Of a DNA stretch of 64,000 bases, positions 1-8,434 are shown piece by piece. A program made the translations under genes and the position numbers. Source of the DNA: Bacteroidota bacterium (lineage in GTDB: Bacteria > Bacteroidota > Bacteroidia > Chitinophagales > Chitinophagaceae); assembly GCA_016868895.1 (NCBI GenBank), contig VGFK01000001.1:87006-151005 (forward strand), in the 5' to 3' direction. Position 1 is the first letter of the stretch. Each line of letters begins with the position of its first letter. The notes under the pieces were generated by a model, which was given only the letters and a program-made list of their open reading frames with translations, did no database searches and was not told the origin of the DNA.

Positions 1-2581
1 CGCTGTTGTTTCGTGCATAACCAACTGCAGTAATAGAGGTTGTGGGTCCACCCCTCACCAGTCCACCTCTTGCATTTCCATATAACCAGGTATCCGATAT
101 GTAATACTCTGAAACGTTTTTAGGCATATCCACGACTTCATTCCACATGCGGTTAAAATTGAGTCGCATATTCCAATTCAACCCTTTGTTTCCACCCCGT
201 AACAAATCATAATCTACTGAAATTTCAACCCCCTGGTTTCTTGTGCTTGCTGCGTTTTGGGTATTCAGTACAAATCCGGTTCCATAACTCAATCTAAAAT
301 TTTGAATGATTTGTCCCTTGTTGAGCGTGTTGTAATAAGTGACATCAAAATTGAGTCGACTATTGAACAGGCGCATCTCAGTTCCTAACTCATAGGTGCT
401 TTGACGCTCTGGACGCAAGTCAGGACTATTATTAAAGAATCCATACGAAAATCCACCACCACTGGCAAAATTGTCAACAAAAACAGATTGAGTAGAATAG
501 GGAGTGTTCAGGCGTGCCGTTCCGGCTAGTGAGGTCCGAACCTTCCAATAACTGACCAGGTTGTTCAATTTTACTTCCGGGAAAATATCGCTCAGGATCA
601 CACTCAAACTACCCCCGGGATAATTGTACCGGCGATTGAGTTTTGGCAATGGAGATGCTTCTTCAAAACGATGCGTGTAGCTGAAGAATGCATAATTTTT
701 ATAACTCAGGGATACTTCTCCAAAGAATGCCTGCTGCCGAAGAACATTCAAATTGTATTCGCCAATTTTATTGCGAAGCAGCCGGAGGCGGGTATTGGGC
801 CGGGTCACATTACTGTCCATGAAATTCCCCATGATTCCATTCAGATCACGATCGGTGACCGTAGCCCCATTTTTAACCATTGCACCGGTTGCACTTACGT
901 TGTCTACGATGTTGGTTCCATACACGGAGAACATACGTGTTTCGTAATTCTGCCACATCGTTCCCGCCATGACCCTCAAACTGAAATCTTTTCCAAGCTG
1001 CTTTTTGGCAGTGGCCGTAATGGTATGATTGTACCCCGAGTACTTACGCCAATAATTATCCAATGAGCCACCCTGACCAGCTGAAAGAAAATAGGATTGC
1101 GGGTGGTAGAACATGTAACCAAACATGTCATAGGTATCATATCCAAACCGACCAGAAACAGTCAACCACTTAAAAGGATTGATGTTGATCCCCATGCTAT
1201 AGGTCTTCCTTTCCGTTTCATCATACGCCCTGTTCTTCTTTACATTGAATAACGGGTTGTCGTATTCCCCATTGGCGGTAGTGTTGGAGAAAATGTCAAG
1301 TTTGTCGCCGGTGGTTGGATCCTCAAAATTGGTGATATCAATGTCACTTGGCCATATCATTAAACTCAGCAGATAACTTCCAAAACTACGGAGCACCTTG
1401 TTGTTATCGCTTTTGATGTAGGCCACAGAAGGCATCAACTCAATTTTATCTTTCCAAAGCTTTGTGCTGTTGGAAATTCTAAAGTTATATCGGCGAAAAC
1501 TATTGTTGGGCACAACACCTTGTTGGTCAAAATAACTTCCAGATAGTCTAAACTTGGATTTTCCTACACCAAAATCGACACCGATATTGTGTGTTTGTGC
1601 TTTTCCGGTTCTAAAAAATGTTTCCCGATTGTTGTAGCGTTTAGTGGTGGCATCGTATGCGGGACCAAAATATTGAAATGTATTGGCAGATGCTCCATTG
1701 ATTCCGTTACGATAATCATCGATGATTTCTGGCCAACGAACGACCTCTTGTATTCGATAGCTGTTATCGTATTGAACTGCAAGTTTGTTGGTCTTAGCTT
1801 TTCGAGTGGAAATGACGATTGCTCCTGAGCTGGCCTGGCTGCCATACAATGCGGTGGCTTCCGGTCCCTTTAGCACGGTAATGGTCTCAATATCACTTGG
1901 ATTGATATCCGCTATTCTGTTTTGGTAATCACTGGCCCGGTTAGGACGATCAGATGCCAGTCCAATACCCTGTCCGCCACTGGACGTTTCATTGATGGTT
2001 TGATTATCAATGATCACGCCATCCACTACATAAAGAGGCTGGTTGCTCAAAGACAGAGAATTGAATCCCCGAAGGACAACCGAAGATGAAGCACCTGCAA
2101 CTCCCGAAGTCTGATCCAGCGTCAAACCTGCAACCCTTCCAGCCAATCCATTGAGAAAATTTTCCCGTTGTGTTTGTTGCAATTCTTGTCCGTCAACTTT
2201 CTGAACAGAATAACCCAATTCACGAGGATTGCGTTTAATGTCCATTGCCGTCACCACAACCTCGCCCAGCATGGCATCAGAAATCTTCAGTCCGATTTTT
2301 AAATTTTGGTTGGAACGGATGGGAACGTCTGTGGTTTCATACCCTACCGAGGAAAATTGAAGCACCTCGCCCTCAGCAACTAAAATTTTAAAATTACCAT
2401 TGTTATCTGTTTGTGTGGCACGGCGTGTTCCTTTCACTCGGATACTGACTCCTATGAGCGGAGTCTTCCCGTCTTCACCAATTACTGTACCGGTGATGAC
2501 CTTTTCTTGGGCGAAAGAATGTCCAACAAACGATAGCATCAAAAAAGTGACAGCCAAAGCGGCATTAATCAATTTTTTCAT
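1..2581 (-). CDS. SusC/RagA-family TonB-dependent outer membrane receptor (C-terminus beyond window)
   Basis: Reading leftwards from ATG at 2579-2581, the frame stays open to the window edge, giving about 860 N-terminal residues. A signal peptide ends near residue 25 (HSFA|QEK). A carboxypeptidase-regulatory-like beta-sandwich follows (about residues 27-105, with the typical LIGVSIRVKGT strand), then the plug domain with the SusC signature GRVAGL...VVLRG and PLYVVDGVIID, then alternating aromatic barrel strands. Such receptors import oligosaccharides or peptides across the outer membrane with a SusD lipoprotein; any SusD partner would lie left of the window. The substrate cannot be told from sequence. 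Full-length members have about 1000 residues, so the end of the barrel is missing here. Confidence 0.93.
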   Translation of the reverse strand, partial: MKKLINAALAVTFLMLSFVGHSFAQEKVITGTVIGEDGKTPLIGVSIRVKGTRRATQTDNNGNFKILVAEGEVLQFSSVGYETTDVPIRSNQNLKIGLKISDAMLGEVVVTAMDIKRNPRELGYSVQKVDGQELQQTQRENFLNGLAGRVAGLTLDQTSGVAGASSSVVLRGFNSLSLSNQPLYVVDGVIIDNQTINETSSGGQGIGLASDRPNRASDYQNRIADINPSDIETITVLKGPEATALYGSQASSGAIVISTRKAKTNKLAVQYDNSYRIQEVVRWPEIIDDYRNGINGASANTFQYFGPAYDATTKRYNNRETFFRTGKAQTHNIGVDFGVGKSKFRLSGSYFDQQGVVPNNSFRRYNFRISNSTKLWKDKIELMPSVAYIKSDNNKVLRSFGSYLLSLMIWPSDIDITNFEDPTTGDKLDIFSNTTANGEYDNPLFNVKKNRAYDETERKTYSMGININPFKWLTVSGRFGYDTYDMFGYMFYHPQSYFLSAGQGGSLDNYWRKYSGYNHTITATAKKQLGKDFSLRVMAGTMWQNYETRMFSVYGTNIVDNVSATGAMVKNGATVTDRDLNGIMGNFMDSNVTRPNTRLRLLRNKIGEYNLNVLRQQAFFGEVSLSYKNYAFFSYTHRFEEASPLPKLNRRYNYPGGSLSVILSDIFPEVKLNNLVSYWKVRTSLAGTARLNTPYSTQSVFVDNFASGGGFSYGFFNNSPDLRPERQSTYELGTEMRLFNSRLNFDVTYYNTLNKGQIIQNFRLSYGTGFVLNTQNAASTRNQGVEISVDYDLLRGGNKGLNWNMRLNFNRMWNEVVDMPKNVSEYYISDTWLYGNARGGLVRGGPTTSITAVGYARNNS

Positions 2582-2723
2582 AACAGTTAGTTTTTAATCT
2601 CAACAGGCGGATTTTCATCCAGCAACGCTGACGATAAATCAAGAGATATAACAGTAATTTAAGAAGGATAGGTGAGTCAGCAAAAAAAAAGATAGGAACA
2701 TCATTATTAATAAAAATTCATGT

Positions 2724-2837
2724 TTATAATTCTCTTTTTTTCAACTGACTTACCGCATGGTTTACAGCACGAGCGGTCAAGGCCATAAATGTGAGGGATG
2801 GATGTTGCGTACTGGTAGACAACATGCTAGCAACTGC
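2724..2837 (-). pseudogene. Relic of a GMC oxidoreductase C-terminus
   Basis: On the minus strand a 37-codon open stretch ends at TAA 2724-2726 and reads STSTQHPSLTFMALTARAVN near its middle. This matches the conserved C-terminal signature of GMC-type FAD oxidoreductases (S-x-Q-N/H-P-S/T-L-T-x-M-A-L-x-A-R). Immediately upstream in the same frame is a stop codon (TGA, 2838-2840), and no flavin-binding N-terminal part exists before the tRNA gene. It is best read as the decayed tail of a deleted gene. The family call rests on remembered motif similarity only. Confidence 0.55.
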
Positions 2838-2906
2838 TCACCACTGAATGTTCATGGGGCGCAACCCTATCCTTCATCATGGAATCAAGTTACACATAAG
2901 ATGCAT

Positions 2907-2939
2907 AAAAAAAACCTCAGCAATACAAATTGCTGAGGT

Positions 2940-2940
<1 letters not shown>
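2907..2940 (-). terminator. Intrinsic terminator of the tRNA-Ala gene
   Basis: A perfect 11-bp inverted repeat (2913-2923 with 2930-2940, loop of 6) is followed in the transcript by a run of eight U (A run at 2907-2914). It starts at the last base of the encoded CCA of the tRNA, so stem and tRNA 3' end share one base. Confidence 0.88.
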
Positions 2941-3016
<76 letters not shown>

Positions 3017-3090
3017 AATGGGATGCAAATTTACGCAAACAATTGAAAAGAAGGAATTGAATTGGTTTTCCTAATGAAAGGAAGCGTGAA

Positions 3091-3417
3091 TCAAAACCGG
3101 CTCGGGCCACGATTGAATCCACCGCCAGGAGGACGGCCACCGGGTCCACCGCTACCACCAGGACGACCGCCAGAGGGACGATCTTCTGCGGCTTTCACCA
3201 CAAGTGGCTTCTTGCCTAAGGATATGTCGTTCAGATTTTCTATGGCATCTTTAGCCTCATCGGCATTGGGCATATCTACAAAACCGAAACCGCGACTTTT
3301 TCCTGTCTCGCGATCCATGGCAACTTTTGCTGATTTTACTGCACCAAACTTTTCAAAAATTTCCAAGAGTTCGGCATCATCCAGGTCATAGGGCAGACCG
3401 GCAACGAAGATATTCAT
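3091..3417 (-). CDS. Single-RRM RNA-binding protein with Gly-rich tail
   Basis: A 108-residue protein with one RNA recognition motif: RNP2 is IFVAGL (residues 3-8) and RNP1 is KSRGFGFV (40-47), with the conserved aromatic residues that stack on RNA bases. Residues from about 79 on form a Gly/Pro/Arg-rich disordered tail (GGRPGGSGGPGG). Small RRM proteins of this kind are common in Bacteroidota and are thought to act as RNA chaperones or post-transcriptional regulators. The gene stands alone between the tRNA and the divergent transporter gene. A near-consensus -7 element (TATCTTTA) lies a short distance upstream of the start. Confidence 0.9.
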   Translation of the reverse strand: MNIFVAGLPYDLDDAELLEIFEKFGAVKSAKVAMDRETGKSRGFGFVDMPNADEAKDAIENLNDISLGKKPLVVKAAEDRPSGGRPGGSGGPGGRPPGGGFNRGPSRF

Positions 3418-3530
3418 AGTGGATTTTTTACTGAATAAAGATAGATATTATAAGTGGTATGAACACAAAATCATAATTTAAACATGCGAAACCATCTTTA
3501 TTGACGCCAAAACCATAAAATTCCTTCGCA

Positions 3531-4307
3531 ATGATCCACTTCATCATCAAAGATAAACCTACGCGACTCTTTCTCATACTGGGTGGTTTTTTCATTGCCA
3601 ACGCACTGATCGCTGAAGTAGTAGGCGTAAAATTATTTTCACTGGAACGCACCCTGGGAGCGGAACCCACCAACCACACCTTATTTGGAGAGTCGGGACT
3701 AGGCTTTACCCTATCCGCCGGTACCCTCACCTGGCCACTGGTCTTCATCATGACGGACATCATCAATGAATACTATGGCGTAAAAGGGGTTCGTTTTTTA
3801 TCGCTTCTCACCGCCTGCATCATCGCATTTGCGTTTCTGGTTTTCTATGGAGCCATTCACATTGCCCCGGATAATTTTTGGGTTACCTCACAAGCTACAA
3901 ATGGAGTTCCCAATATGCAGTTGGCCTATAGCCAGATCCTGGGACAGGGAATGAACATCATATTCGCATCGCTCACCGCATTTCTAGTGGGACAATTGGC
4001 AGATGCTACCGTTTTCAAAAAGATCAAACTGATTACCGGCGATAAAGGCATCTGGATGCGCGCTACCCTCTCCACCCTGATTTCCCAATTGATCGACACG
4101 TTCTGTGTGGCGTATATCTATTTGTATTTTTCACTGGGGTTCTCGTTTGCCCGTGTAACGGCCATTGGCATTACAGGATATGTATACAAGTTTGTCATTG
4201 CAATACTGTGTACACCCCTGATTTATCTGGTCCATAACCTGATCGAAGAATTTCTGGGCAAAACCAAAGCCAGTGAAATGAAAAGAGCTGCACTGGCAGA
4301 TCAATGA
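3531..4307 (+). CDS. Queuosine precursor transporter (YhhQ/VUT family)
   Basis: A 258-residue inner membrane protein with about six hydrophobic segments. The N-terminal helix carries FFIANALIAEVVGVKLF, a later segment has TWPLVFIMTDIINEYYG (the conserved D-x-x-N-E-x-Y-G of the family, formerly DUF165), and the C-terminal part has YKFVIAILCTPLIYLVHNLIEE. Family members take up queuosine precursors such as preQ0 or preQ1 for tRNA modification. The stop codon abuts that of the convergent PEP carboxylase gene. No queuosine biosynthesis gene is in the window. Confidence 0.85.
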   Translation: MIHFIIKDKPTRLFLILGGFFIANALIAEVVGVKLFSLERTLGAEPTNHTLFGESGLGFTLSAGTLTWPLVFIMTDIINEYYGVKGVRFLSLLTACIIAFAFLVFYGAIHIAPDNFWVTSQATNGVPNMQLAYSQILGQGMNIIFASLTAFLVGQLADATVFKKIKLITGDKGIWMRATLSTLISQLIDTFCVAYIYLYFSLGFSFARVTAIGITGYVYKFVIAILCTPLIYLVHNLIEEFLGKTKASEMKRAALADQ

Positions 4308-6881
4308 TCAGGCAGAATTTCTTCCGGCATTGATGATTCCAAACGAACAACGCATAACCAATTTCTCGTAACTGCTCCGCATGGGAGAAGGAATATTTTT
4401 TTCTTCAATCTCCCGGACCTTGGTTAGTGCATACTGCTGAATGGTGGTCAAGGGAAGAACAATCCTTTCACGGGTTTGTATCGATATGTTTTCAATGGGA
4501 TAATCCTCCATCAGCTCTGTTTTTCCGGAGAGCATGAGGATATATTGTCGGGTGAGCTCATACTCCGATTGAATATCGCGCCAGATTTCTCCGTAAGTGG
4601 GGTGATCCGATAAGTAAGCAGTGAGCGGGAAAAAACATTTTTTCATGGCCATCTCACAATTGTCCATCAACGTTCTGAAAAAAGAGGAGCGCTGATAAAT
4701 AGCCTTCAACGCTTTCATGTGCCCTTTGCGCTCCATGTTGCGCAATGCAGTACCCACACCATAGTAGCCGGTGACATTTTGTTTCATCTGACTCCAGGAA
4801 CCCACATACGGTATCGCACGTAAATCCTGTAATGATAATCGGGCAGAAGCTCCGCGTTTGGCAGGCCTGCTCCCAATATTTGTTTCAGCATAGAAACGCA
4901 ATGGACTCGCATGCGTCAGGTACTCCATGAAATAAGGATGATTTCGAAGACGCACGTACGCATCAAAACTTTCCCAAGCAAGCTGATCAAGTAATTCCTG
5001 TTCCTGATCGCTGAATGTACTAGCGCCACTGGAAAACAATTGGCTGGAAATTCCTGCGTTGATCAATTGTTCCATATTGAACTGCGCAGACTCCACCGTA
5101 CCAAAATTCGAACTCACGGTTTGCCCTTGTACTGTCAACTCAATTTCTTTTTGGGAGATATCACTTCCCATGGATGCATAAAACTTATGCGTCTTGCCTC
5201 CTCCTCGAGCAGGGGGACCACCCCTGCCATCAAAAAACACCACATCAATATTGTATTTAGCAGAAACAGCCGATACTTCTTTTTTGGCTTTGTAAATACT
5301 GTAATTGGCCATCAGATACCCACCGTCTTTAGTGCCATCGCTAAAACCGAGCATCACCGTTTGCTTTCTTCTCCTGCGTTTCAGATGATCCATGTATGGC
5401 GCAAATGCATACAGATCCTGCATCACGCTCGCAGCATTTTTCAAATCATCAATGGTCTCAAATAAAGGAATGATGTCAACGTCGATGGCGTTGCGCTTCC
5501 ATCCTCCGGCAACAAATAAGGCAAAGACTTCTAAAATGTGTTCAGGGTATTTGCATTGACTGATGATGTACCGATCACAACCGGGTTTGCCATTCTGATC
5601 CTGGATCTTTTTGATCATACCTACGGTGGACAACGTATCCTGCGCAATGGCAGATGCACCGGATGGAAGTTCGAAGGGTCCTTCAAACGCAGCGAGCCAT
5701 TTCAATTTCTCCTCCCGTTCCATGGTTACATAATCCTGCCCATTCAAAGCACTGCACACTTCCGCAATCACTTTATGATGTACGCCGCTGTCCTGACGAA
5801 TATCCAGCGTTGCAAAATGAAGTCCGAACACATGAACCCGATGCAGCAAGGCATCCACCATACCCAAGAACAAGCCATTGTGCTGGTGCACGATCGTCTC
5901 ACGAATCTGATAAAGGGTTTCCTCCACTTCTTGCTGCGTAAGATCGGCCTGGTATCCAGGGATGAAAATATTATCATACAACCGCTTTTCCAGTTTTTGC
6001 AATGGCCCTTCCACTCCCTCAAAAGTGAGTCGCCTCCTCATCTTCCGCACATCCATGTAATAACATTTGATGATGGCCCCCCGCAGTGCGTCCGCAACTT
6101 TTAGGGTAATGTCGCTGGTGACAAACGGATTACCATCCCGATCACCGCCGGGCCAAAATCCCATGCGGATCAGGGAGTGCGCGGGATCATGCTCATCAGA
6201 AAACTGTTGAGCCATGGTTGTGGTAATCTTTCCACTTGCCGGATAGAACACATTCTCCAGGTACCAGATCAGGCTGACTGCTTCATCGTAGGGTGTTGGC
6301 TTTTGCTTTTTGAAAAAAGCGGTTTTACCCAACTGCTGTAAATAGGTGTTGATCTGATTCAGATTATTTTCTGCAATGGCTTTGGACAAATCATTGATAA
6401 TACCCAGCACCGATCCCGGATAAAACTGCGTGGGATGAGCCGTCAGCACCAGTCGCACAGAAAAATCTCGAAGCCGCTTTTGCAATTGGGATTGCTTGCT
6501 TTCCTGAATAACATCGGCCTGCAACTGTTTGAGTGTTCCCAGCCCCTTCATATCGTTCAACTTGGAAAATGCTGCGTCTTCCAGCGCATCGAAGAGAACA
6601 ACTTGTCGCTCTACATACTGCACAAACCGAAAGAGCAGATCGAGCTGCTGCTGCTCGGTGGTGTAGGAGGTGTGCCGACTGAAAAAATCTTCTAAAATAG
6701 CAACGGGTCCCCATTTCTTCTTATACCCCTCCTCGCATAGCGACTGCAGCAGGGATAACATGATGCCGGTTTTTTCAATCCGATGAAACGGCAACGACGT
6801 GAATAAACTGTTGTACAGCTGATAACGAATGCCCACTTCATTATTGAACCGCGAAATCTCGGTAGAAGAATTACTGTTCAT
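4308..6881 (-). CDS. ppc: Phosphoenolpyruvate carboxylase
   Basis: An 857-residue cytoplasmic enzyme that adds bicarbonate to PEP to make oxaloacetate, refilling the TCA cycle and feeding aspartate-family amino acids. The first catalytic motif LTAHPTQ has its histidine at residue 149. WPGGDRDGNPFVT follows, and the Gly-rich catalytic loop FDGRGGPPARGGG is present, slightly different from the FHGRGGTVGRGGGP form of proteobacteria, together with GFSDGTKDGGYL. Length is close to the usual 870-930. The gene diverges from the threonine operon, a sensible pairing because oxaloacetate is the precursor of threonine. The C-terminus ends NAGRNSA, close to but not identical with the classical ...NTG end. 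Confidence 0.97.
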   Translation of the reverse strand: MNSNSSTEISRFNNEVGIRYQLYNSLFTSLPFHRIEKTGIMLSLLQSLCEEGYKKKWGPVAILEDFFSRHTSYTTEQQQLDLLFRFVQYVERQVVLFDALEDAAFSKLNDMKGLGTLKQLQADVIQESKQSQLQKRLRDFSVRLVLTAHPTQFYPGSVLGIINDLSKAIAENNLNQINTYLQQLGKTAFFKKQKPTPYDEAVSLIWYLENVFYPASGKITTTMAQQFSDEHDPAHSLIRMGFWPGGDRDGNPFVTSDITLKVADALRGAIIKCYYMDVRKMRRRLTFEGVEGPLQKLEKRLYDNIFIPGYQADLTQQEVEETLYQIRETIVHQHNGLFLGMVDALLHRVHVFGLHFATLDIRQDSGVHHKVIAEVCSALNGQDYVTMEREEKLKWLAAFEGPFELPSGASAIAQDTLSTVGMIKKIQDQNGKPGCDRYIISQCKYPEHILEVFALFVAGGWKRNAIDVDIIPLFETIDDLKNAASVMQDLYAFAPYMDHLKRRRRKQTVMLGFSDGTKDGGYLMANYSIYKAKKEVSAVSAKYNIDVVFFDGRGGPPARGGGKTHKFYASMGSDISQKEIELTVQGQTVSSNFGTVESAQFNMEQLINAGISSQLFSSGASTFSDQEQELLDQLAWESFDAYVRLRNHPYFMEYLTHASPLRFYAETNIGSRPAKRGASARLSLQDLRAIPYVGSWSQMKQNVTGYYGVGTALRNMERKGHMKALKAIYQRSSFFRTLMDNCEMAMKKCFFPLTAYLSDHPTYGEIWRDIQSEYELTRQYILMLSGKTELMEDYPIENISIQTRERIVLPLTTIQQYALTKVREIEEKNIPSPMRSSYEKLVMRCSFGIINAGRNSA

Positions 6882-6956
6882 TTGCTTATTTATTGAGGAA
6901 AATGGGGCAATCGGACTGTAAATTTAAATAAAAATCAAGTTTTAATGAATTTTACT

Positions 6957-6964
6957 TAATTTTG
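6957..6964 (+). promoter_or_regulatory. -7 element of the threonine operon promoter
   Basis: TAATTTTG fits the Bacteroidota -7 consensus TAnnTTTG exactly and lies 16 bases before the leader-peptide ATG. No good TTTG -33 box stands 19 bases upstream, so the promoter may be weak or need an activator. Confidence 0.55.
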
Positions 6965-6980
6965 TAATCCAAGATCAGCA

Positions 6981-7076
6981 ATGCAATCCAACTACACATT
7001 CAGCACCACTTCTTTTCGTCAGCTTACTGACGGTGCGGTTGCATTGACTACCACCTTCACGACCACAACCCGTTAG
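6981..7076 (+). CDS. Threonine-rich leader peptide of the thr operon (attenuator)
   Basis: A 31-codon reading frame from ATG 6981 to TAG 7074. Eleven of 31 residues are threonine, and the last nine are TTTFTTTTR, using ACT, ACC, ACG and ACA codons. It sits between a -7 promoter element and the threonine genes, as expected of a leader peptide that senses charged tRNA-Thr: stalling in the Thr run when threonine is scarce would change RNA folding downstream. Unlike the enterobacterial thr leader it has no isoleucine codons. The function is inferred from composition and position. Confidence 0.75.
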   Translation: MQSNYTFSTTSFRQLTDGAVALTTTFTTTTR

Positions 7077-7082
7077 GGTTGT
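7017..7082 (+). promoter_or_regulatory. Candidate attenuator hairpins in the thr leader
   Basis: Two perfect stem-loops overlap the leader frame: 7017-7022 with 7027-7032 (CGTCAG/CTGACG, loop CTTA), and 7065-7071 with 7076-7082 (ACAACCC/GGGTTGT, loop GTTA), the second spanning the stop codon. GGTTG at 7037-7041 could pair instead with CAACC at 7067-7071, giving mutually exclusive folds. The second stem lacks a clean U run (ACTTTATC follows), so which hairpin terminates transcription is uncertain. A weaker GAAG/CTTC hairpin followed by TTTATT lies near 7130. Confidence 0.45.
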
Positions 7083-7154
7083 ACTTTATCATATCACCTC
7101 TGGGCGTCCGCCATTTTCTGAAGTACATCTTCTTTATTCAACAATTATGTCATC

Positions 7155-7508
7155 ATGCACCAACCATCATCATACTCTTCCTCCGTTCAACACGCACTCC
7201 AGTTGAAAGAGCTCGCCAATAATTGTCTTTCACCGGTCTTCGATTTCAATGAACCCCTTTATGCAATTGAAAAATTGTTTCTGGATCTGGCACGAAATGA
7301 AATTCCAGTCATGCACCAAAGCAGTGTATTGAGTCAGATTCGATGCGAGTTCAATCAGCTGGAAAATTTCTGTAAAGGAATTCAACTGCTGGGTGTACTT
7401 CCACATGCCATTGCATTGCACTTTGTTCACGTACCCGATCAACTCGTGCACTACATCGTTTCACAGGCAGAAGCATTTGCTGCTCCATCGGAAATTAACC
7501 ACTCATGA
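7155..7508 (+). CDS. Small protein resembling an internal piece of aspartokinase I (ThrA remnant)
   Basis: A 117-residue protein. Residues about 40-110 (LFLDLARNEIPV..., FNQLENFCKGIQLLG, ...VSQAEAF) resemble the helical segment that follows the N-terminal strand region of the aspartokinase domain in bifunctional ThrA; compare FAQIKHVLHGISLLG in E. coli ThrA. The kinase signature KFGGTS, the rest of the kinase, the ACT domains and homoserine dehydrogenase are all absent. It sits exactly where thrA normally precedes thrB, and its stop overlaps the thrB start (ATGA, 7505-7508), implying translational coupling. It is either a decayed relic kept for coupling or a small regulator. Catalysis is not expected. 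The homology is from memory of the family and is not computed. Confidence 0.6.
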   Translation: MHQPSSYSSSVQHALQLKELANNCLSPVFDFNEPLYAIEKLFLDLARNEIPVMHQSSVLSQIRCEFNQLENFCKGIQLLGVLPHAIALHFVHVPDQLVHYIVSQAEAFAAPSEINHS

Positions 7509-8434
7509 AATCGGTAACGCTTCACTCACCTGCCACCATCGCAAATCTGGTTTGCGGATTTGATATCATCGGACTTTGTTTGAAGGAGCCCTATGATATT
7601 ATGACATTGGAATGGTCGGATCAACCAGGACTCACCATTGAACACATAGACGGATACGGACTTCCGATTCTACCGGAAGAAAATGTTGCAGGAGGTGCAC
7701 TGTTGGCGCTCATGCGAGAACTGGAGCCCGAAATAGGCATGCGGTTGATCATCGATAAAAAAATAATGCCCGGAAGCGGATTGGGCTCAAGTGCAGCCAG
7801 TGCAACGGGTGCTGTTCTTGCTGCAAACCGACTTCTTCAGCATCGGTTCACCAATGAAGAGCTGCTCCAGTTTGCAATGTGTGGTGAAAAAATAGCAAGC
7901 GGAGTAAAACATGCCGACAACCTGGCGCCCTGCCTGATGGGAGGAGTTACGCTGATTCGATCCATCCACCCCTTGGATGTAATCGATATCCCTTCACCTG
8001 AATTATTTATTTCCGTGGTGCATCCGCAGATAGAAGTGAAGACATCAGATGCGCGACGCATATTGAAAAAAGAAGTTCCGCTTCGGTCTGCCATCAAACA
8101 ATGGGGAAATATCGGTGGGCTCATCGCCGGGTTGATGAAAGGCGACCATGACTTGATTGGCCGCTCACTGGAAGACGTCATCATTGAACCCATTCGGAAT
8201 ATTTTGATTCCAGGATTTGAAGAAGTGAAATCCCGATCACTCGCAGCCGGTGCACTGGGAGGAGGTATTGCCGGAAGCGGCCCCTCTGTGTTCATGCTCA
8301 GCAAAAACCATGACACTGCCGTTGCGGTAGAATCGGAAATGAAAGCGATTTATTCCCGGATGGGACTGGACGCAAAGACTTATGTAACATCGCTGAATTC
8401 AGAAGGCATTCACATCACACATGAAGCTGCATGA
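7505..8434 (+). CDS. thrB: Homoserine kinase
   Basis: A 309-residue GHMP-family kinase that phosphorylates homoserine, the committed step to threonine. The ATP-binding motif PGSGLGSSAA lies at residues 89-98 and the C-terminal GHMP motif GGGIAGSGPSVF is present. Length matches the family. The start overlaps the preceding small ORF by four bases, and the stop overlaps the thrC start by four bases (ATGA at 8431), so the three frames are translationally coupled behind the Thr-rich leader. No separate homoserine dehydrogenase or aspartokinase is in the window, so the substrate must come from genes elsewhere. Confidence 0.96.
   Translation: MKSVTLHSPATIANLVCGFDIIGLCLKEPYDIMTLEWSDQPGLTIEHIDGYGLPILPEENVAGGALLALMRELEPEIGMRLIIDKKIMPGSGLGSSAASATGAVLAANRLLQHRFTNEELLQFAMCGEKIASGVKHADNLAPCLMGGVTLIRSIHPLDVIDIPSPELFISVVHPQIEVKTSDARRILKKEVPLRSAIKQWGNIGGLIAGLMKGDHDLIGRSLEDVIIEPIRNILIPGFEEVKSRSLAAGALGGGIAGSGPSVFMLSKNHDTAVAVESEMKAIYSRMGLDAKTYVTSLNSEGIHITHEAA

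Noticed and set aside
5040-6104. Long plus-strand frames inside the PEP carboxylase gene
   Set aside because: They are antisense shadows with no recognisable domains, while the minus strand encodes a complete enzyme.
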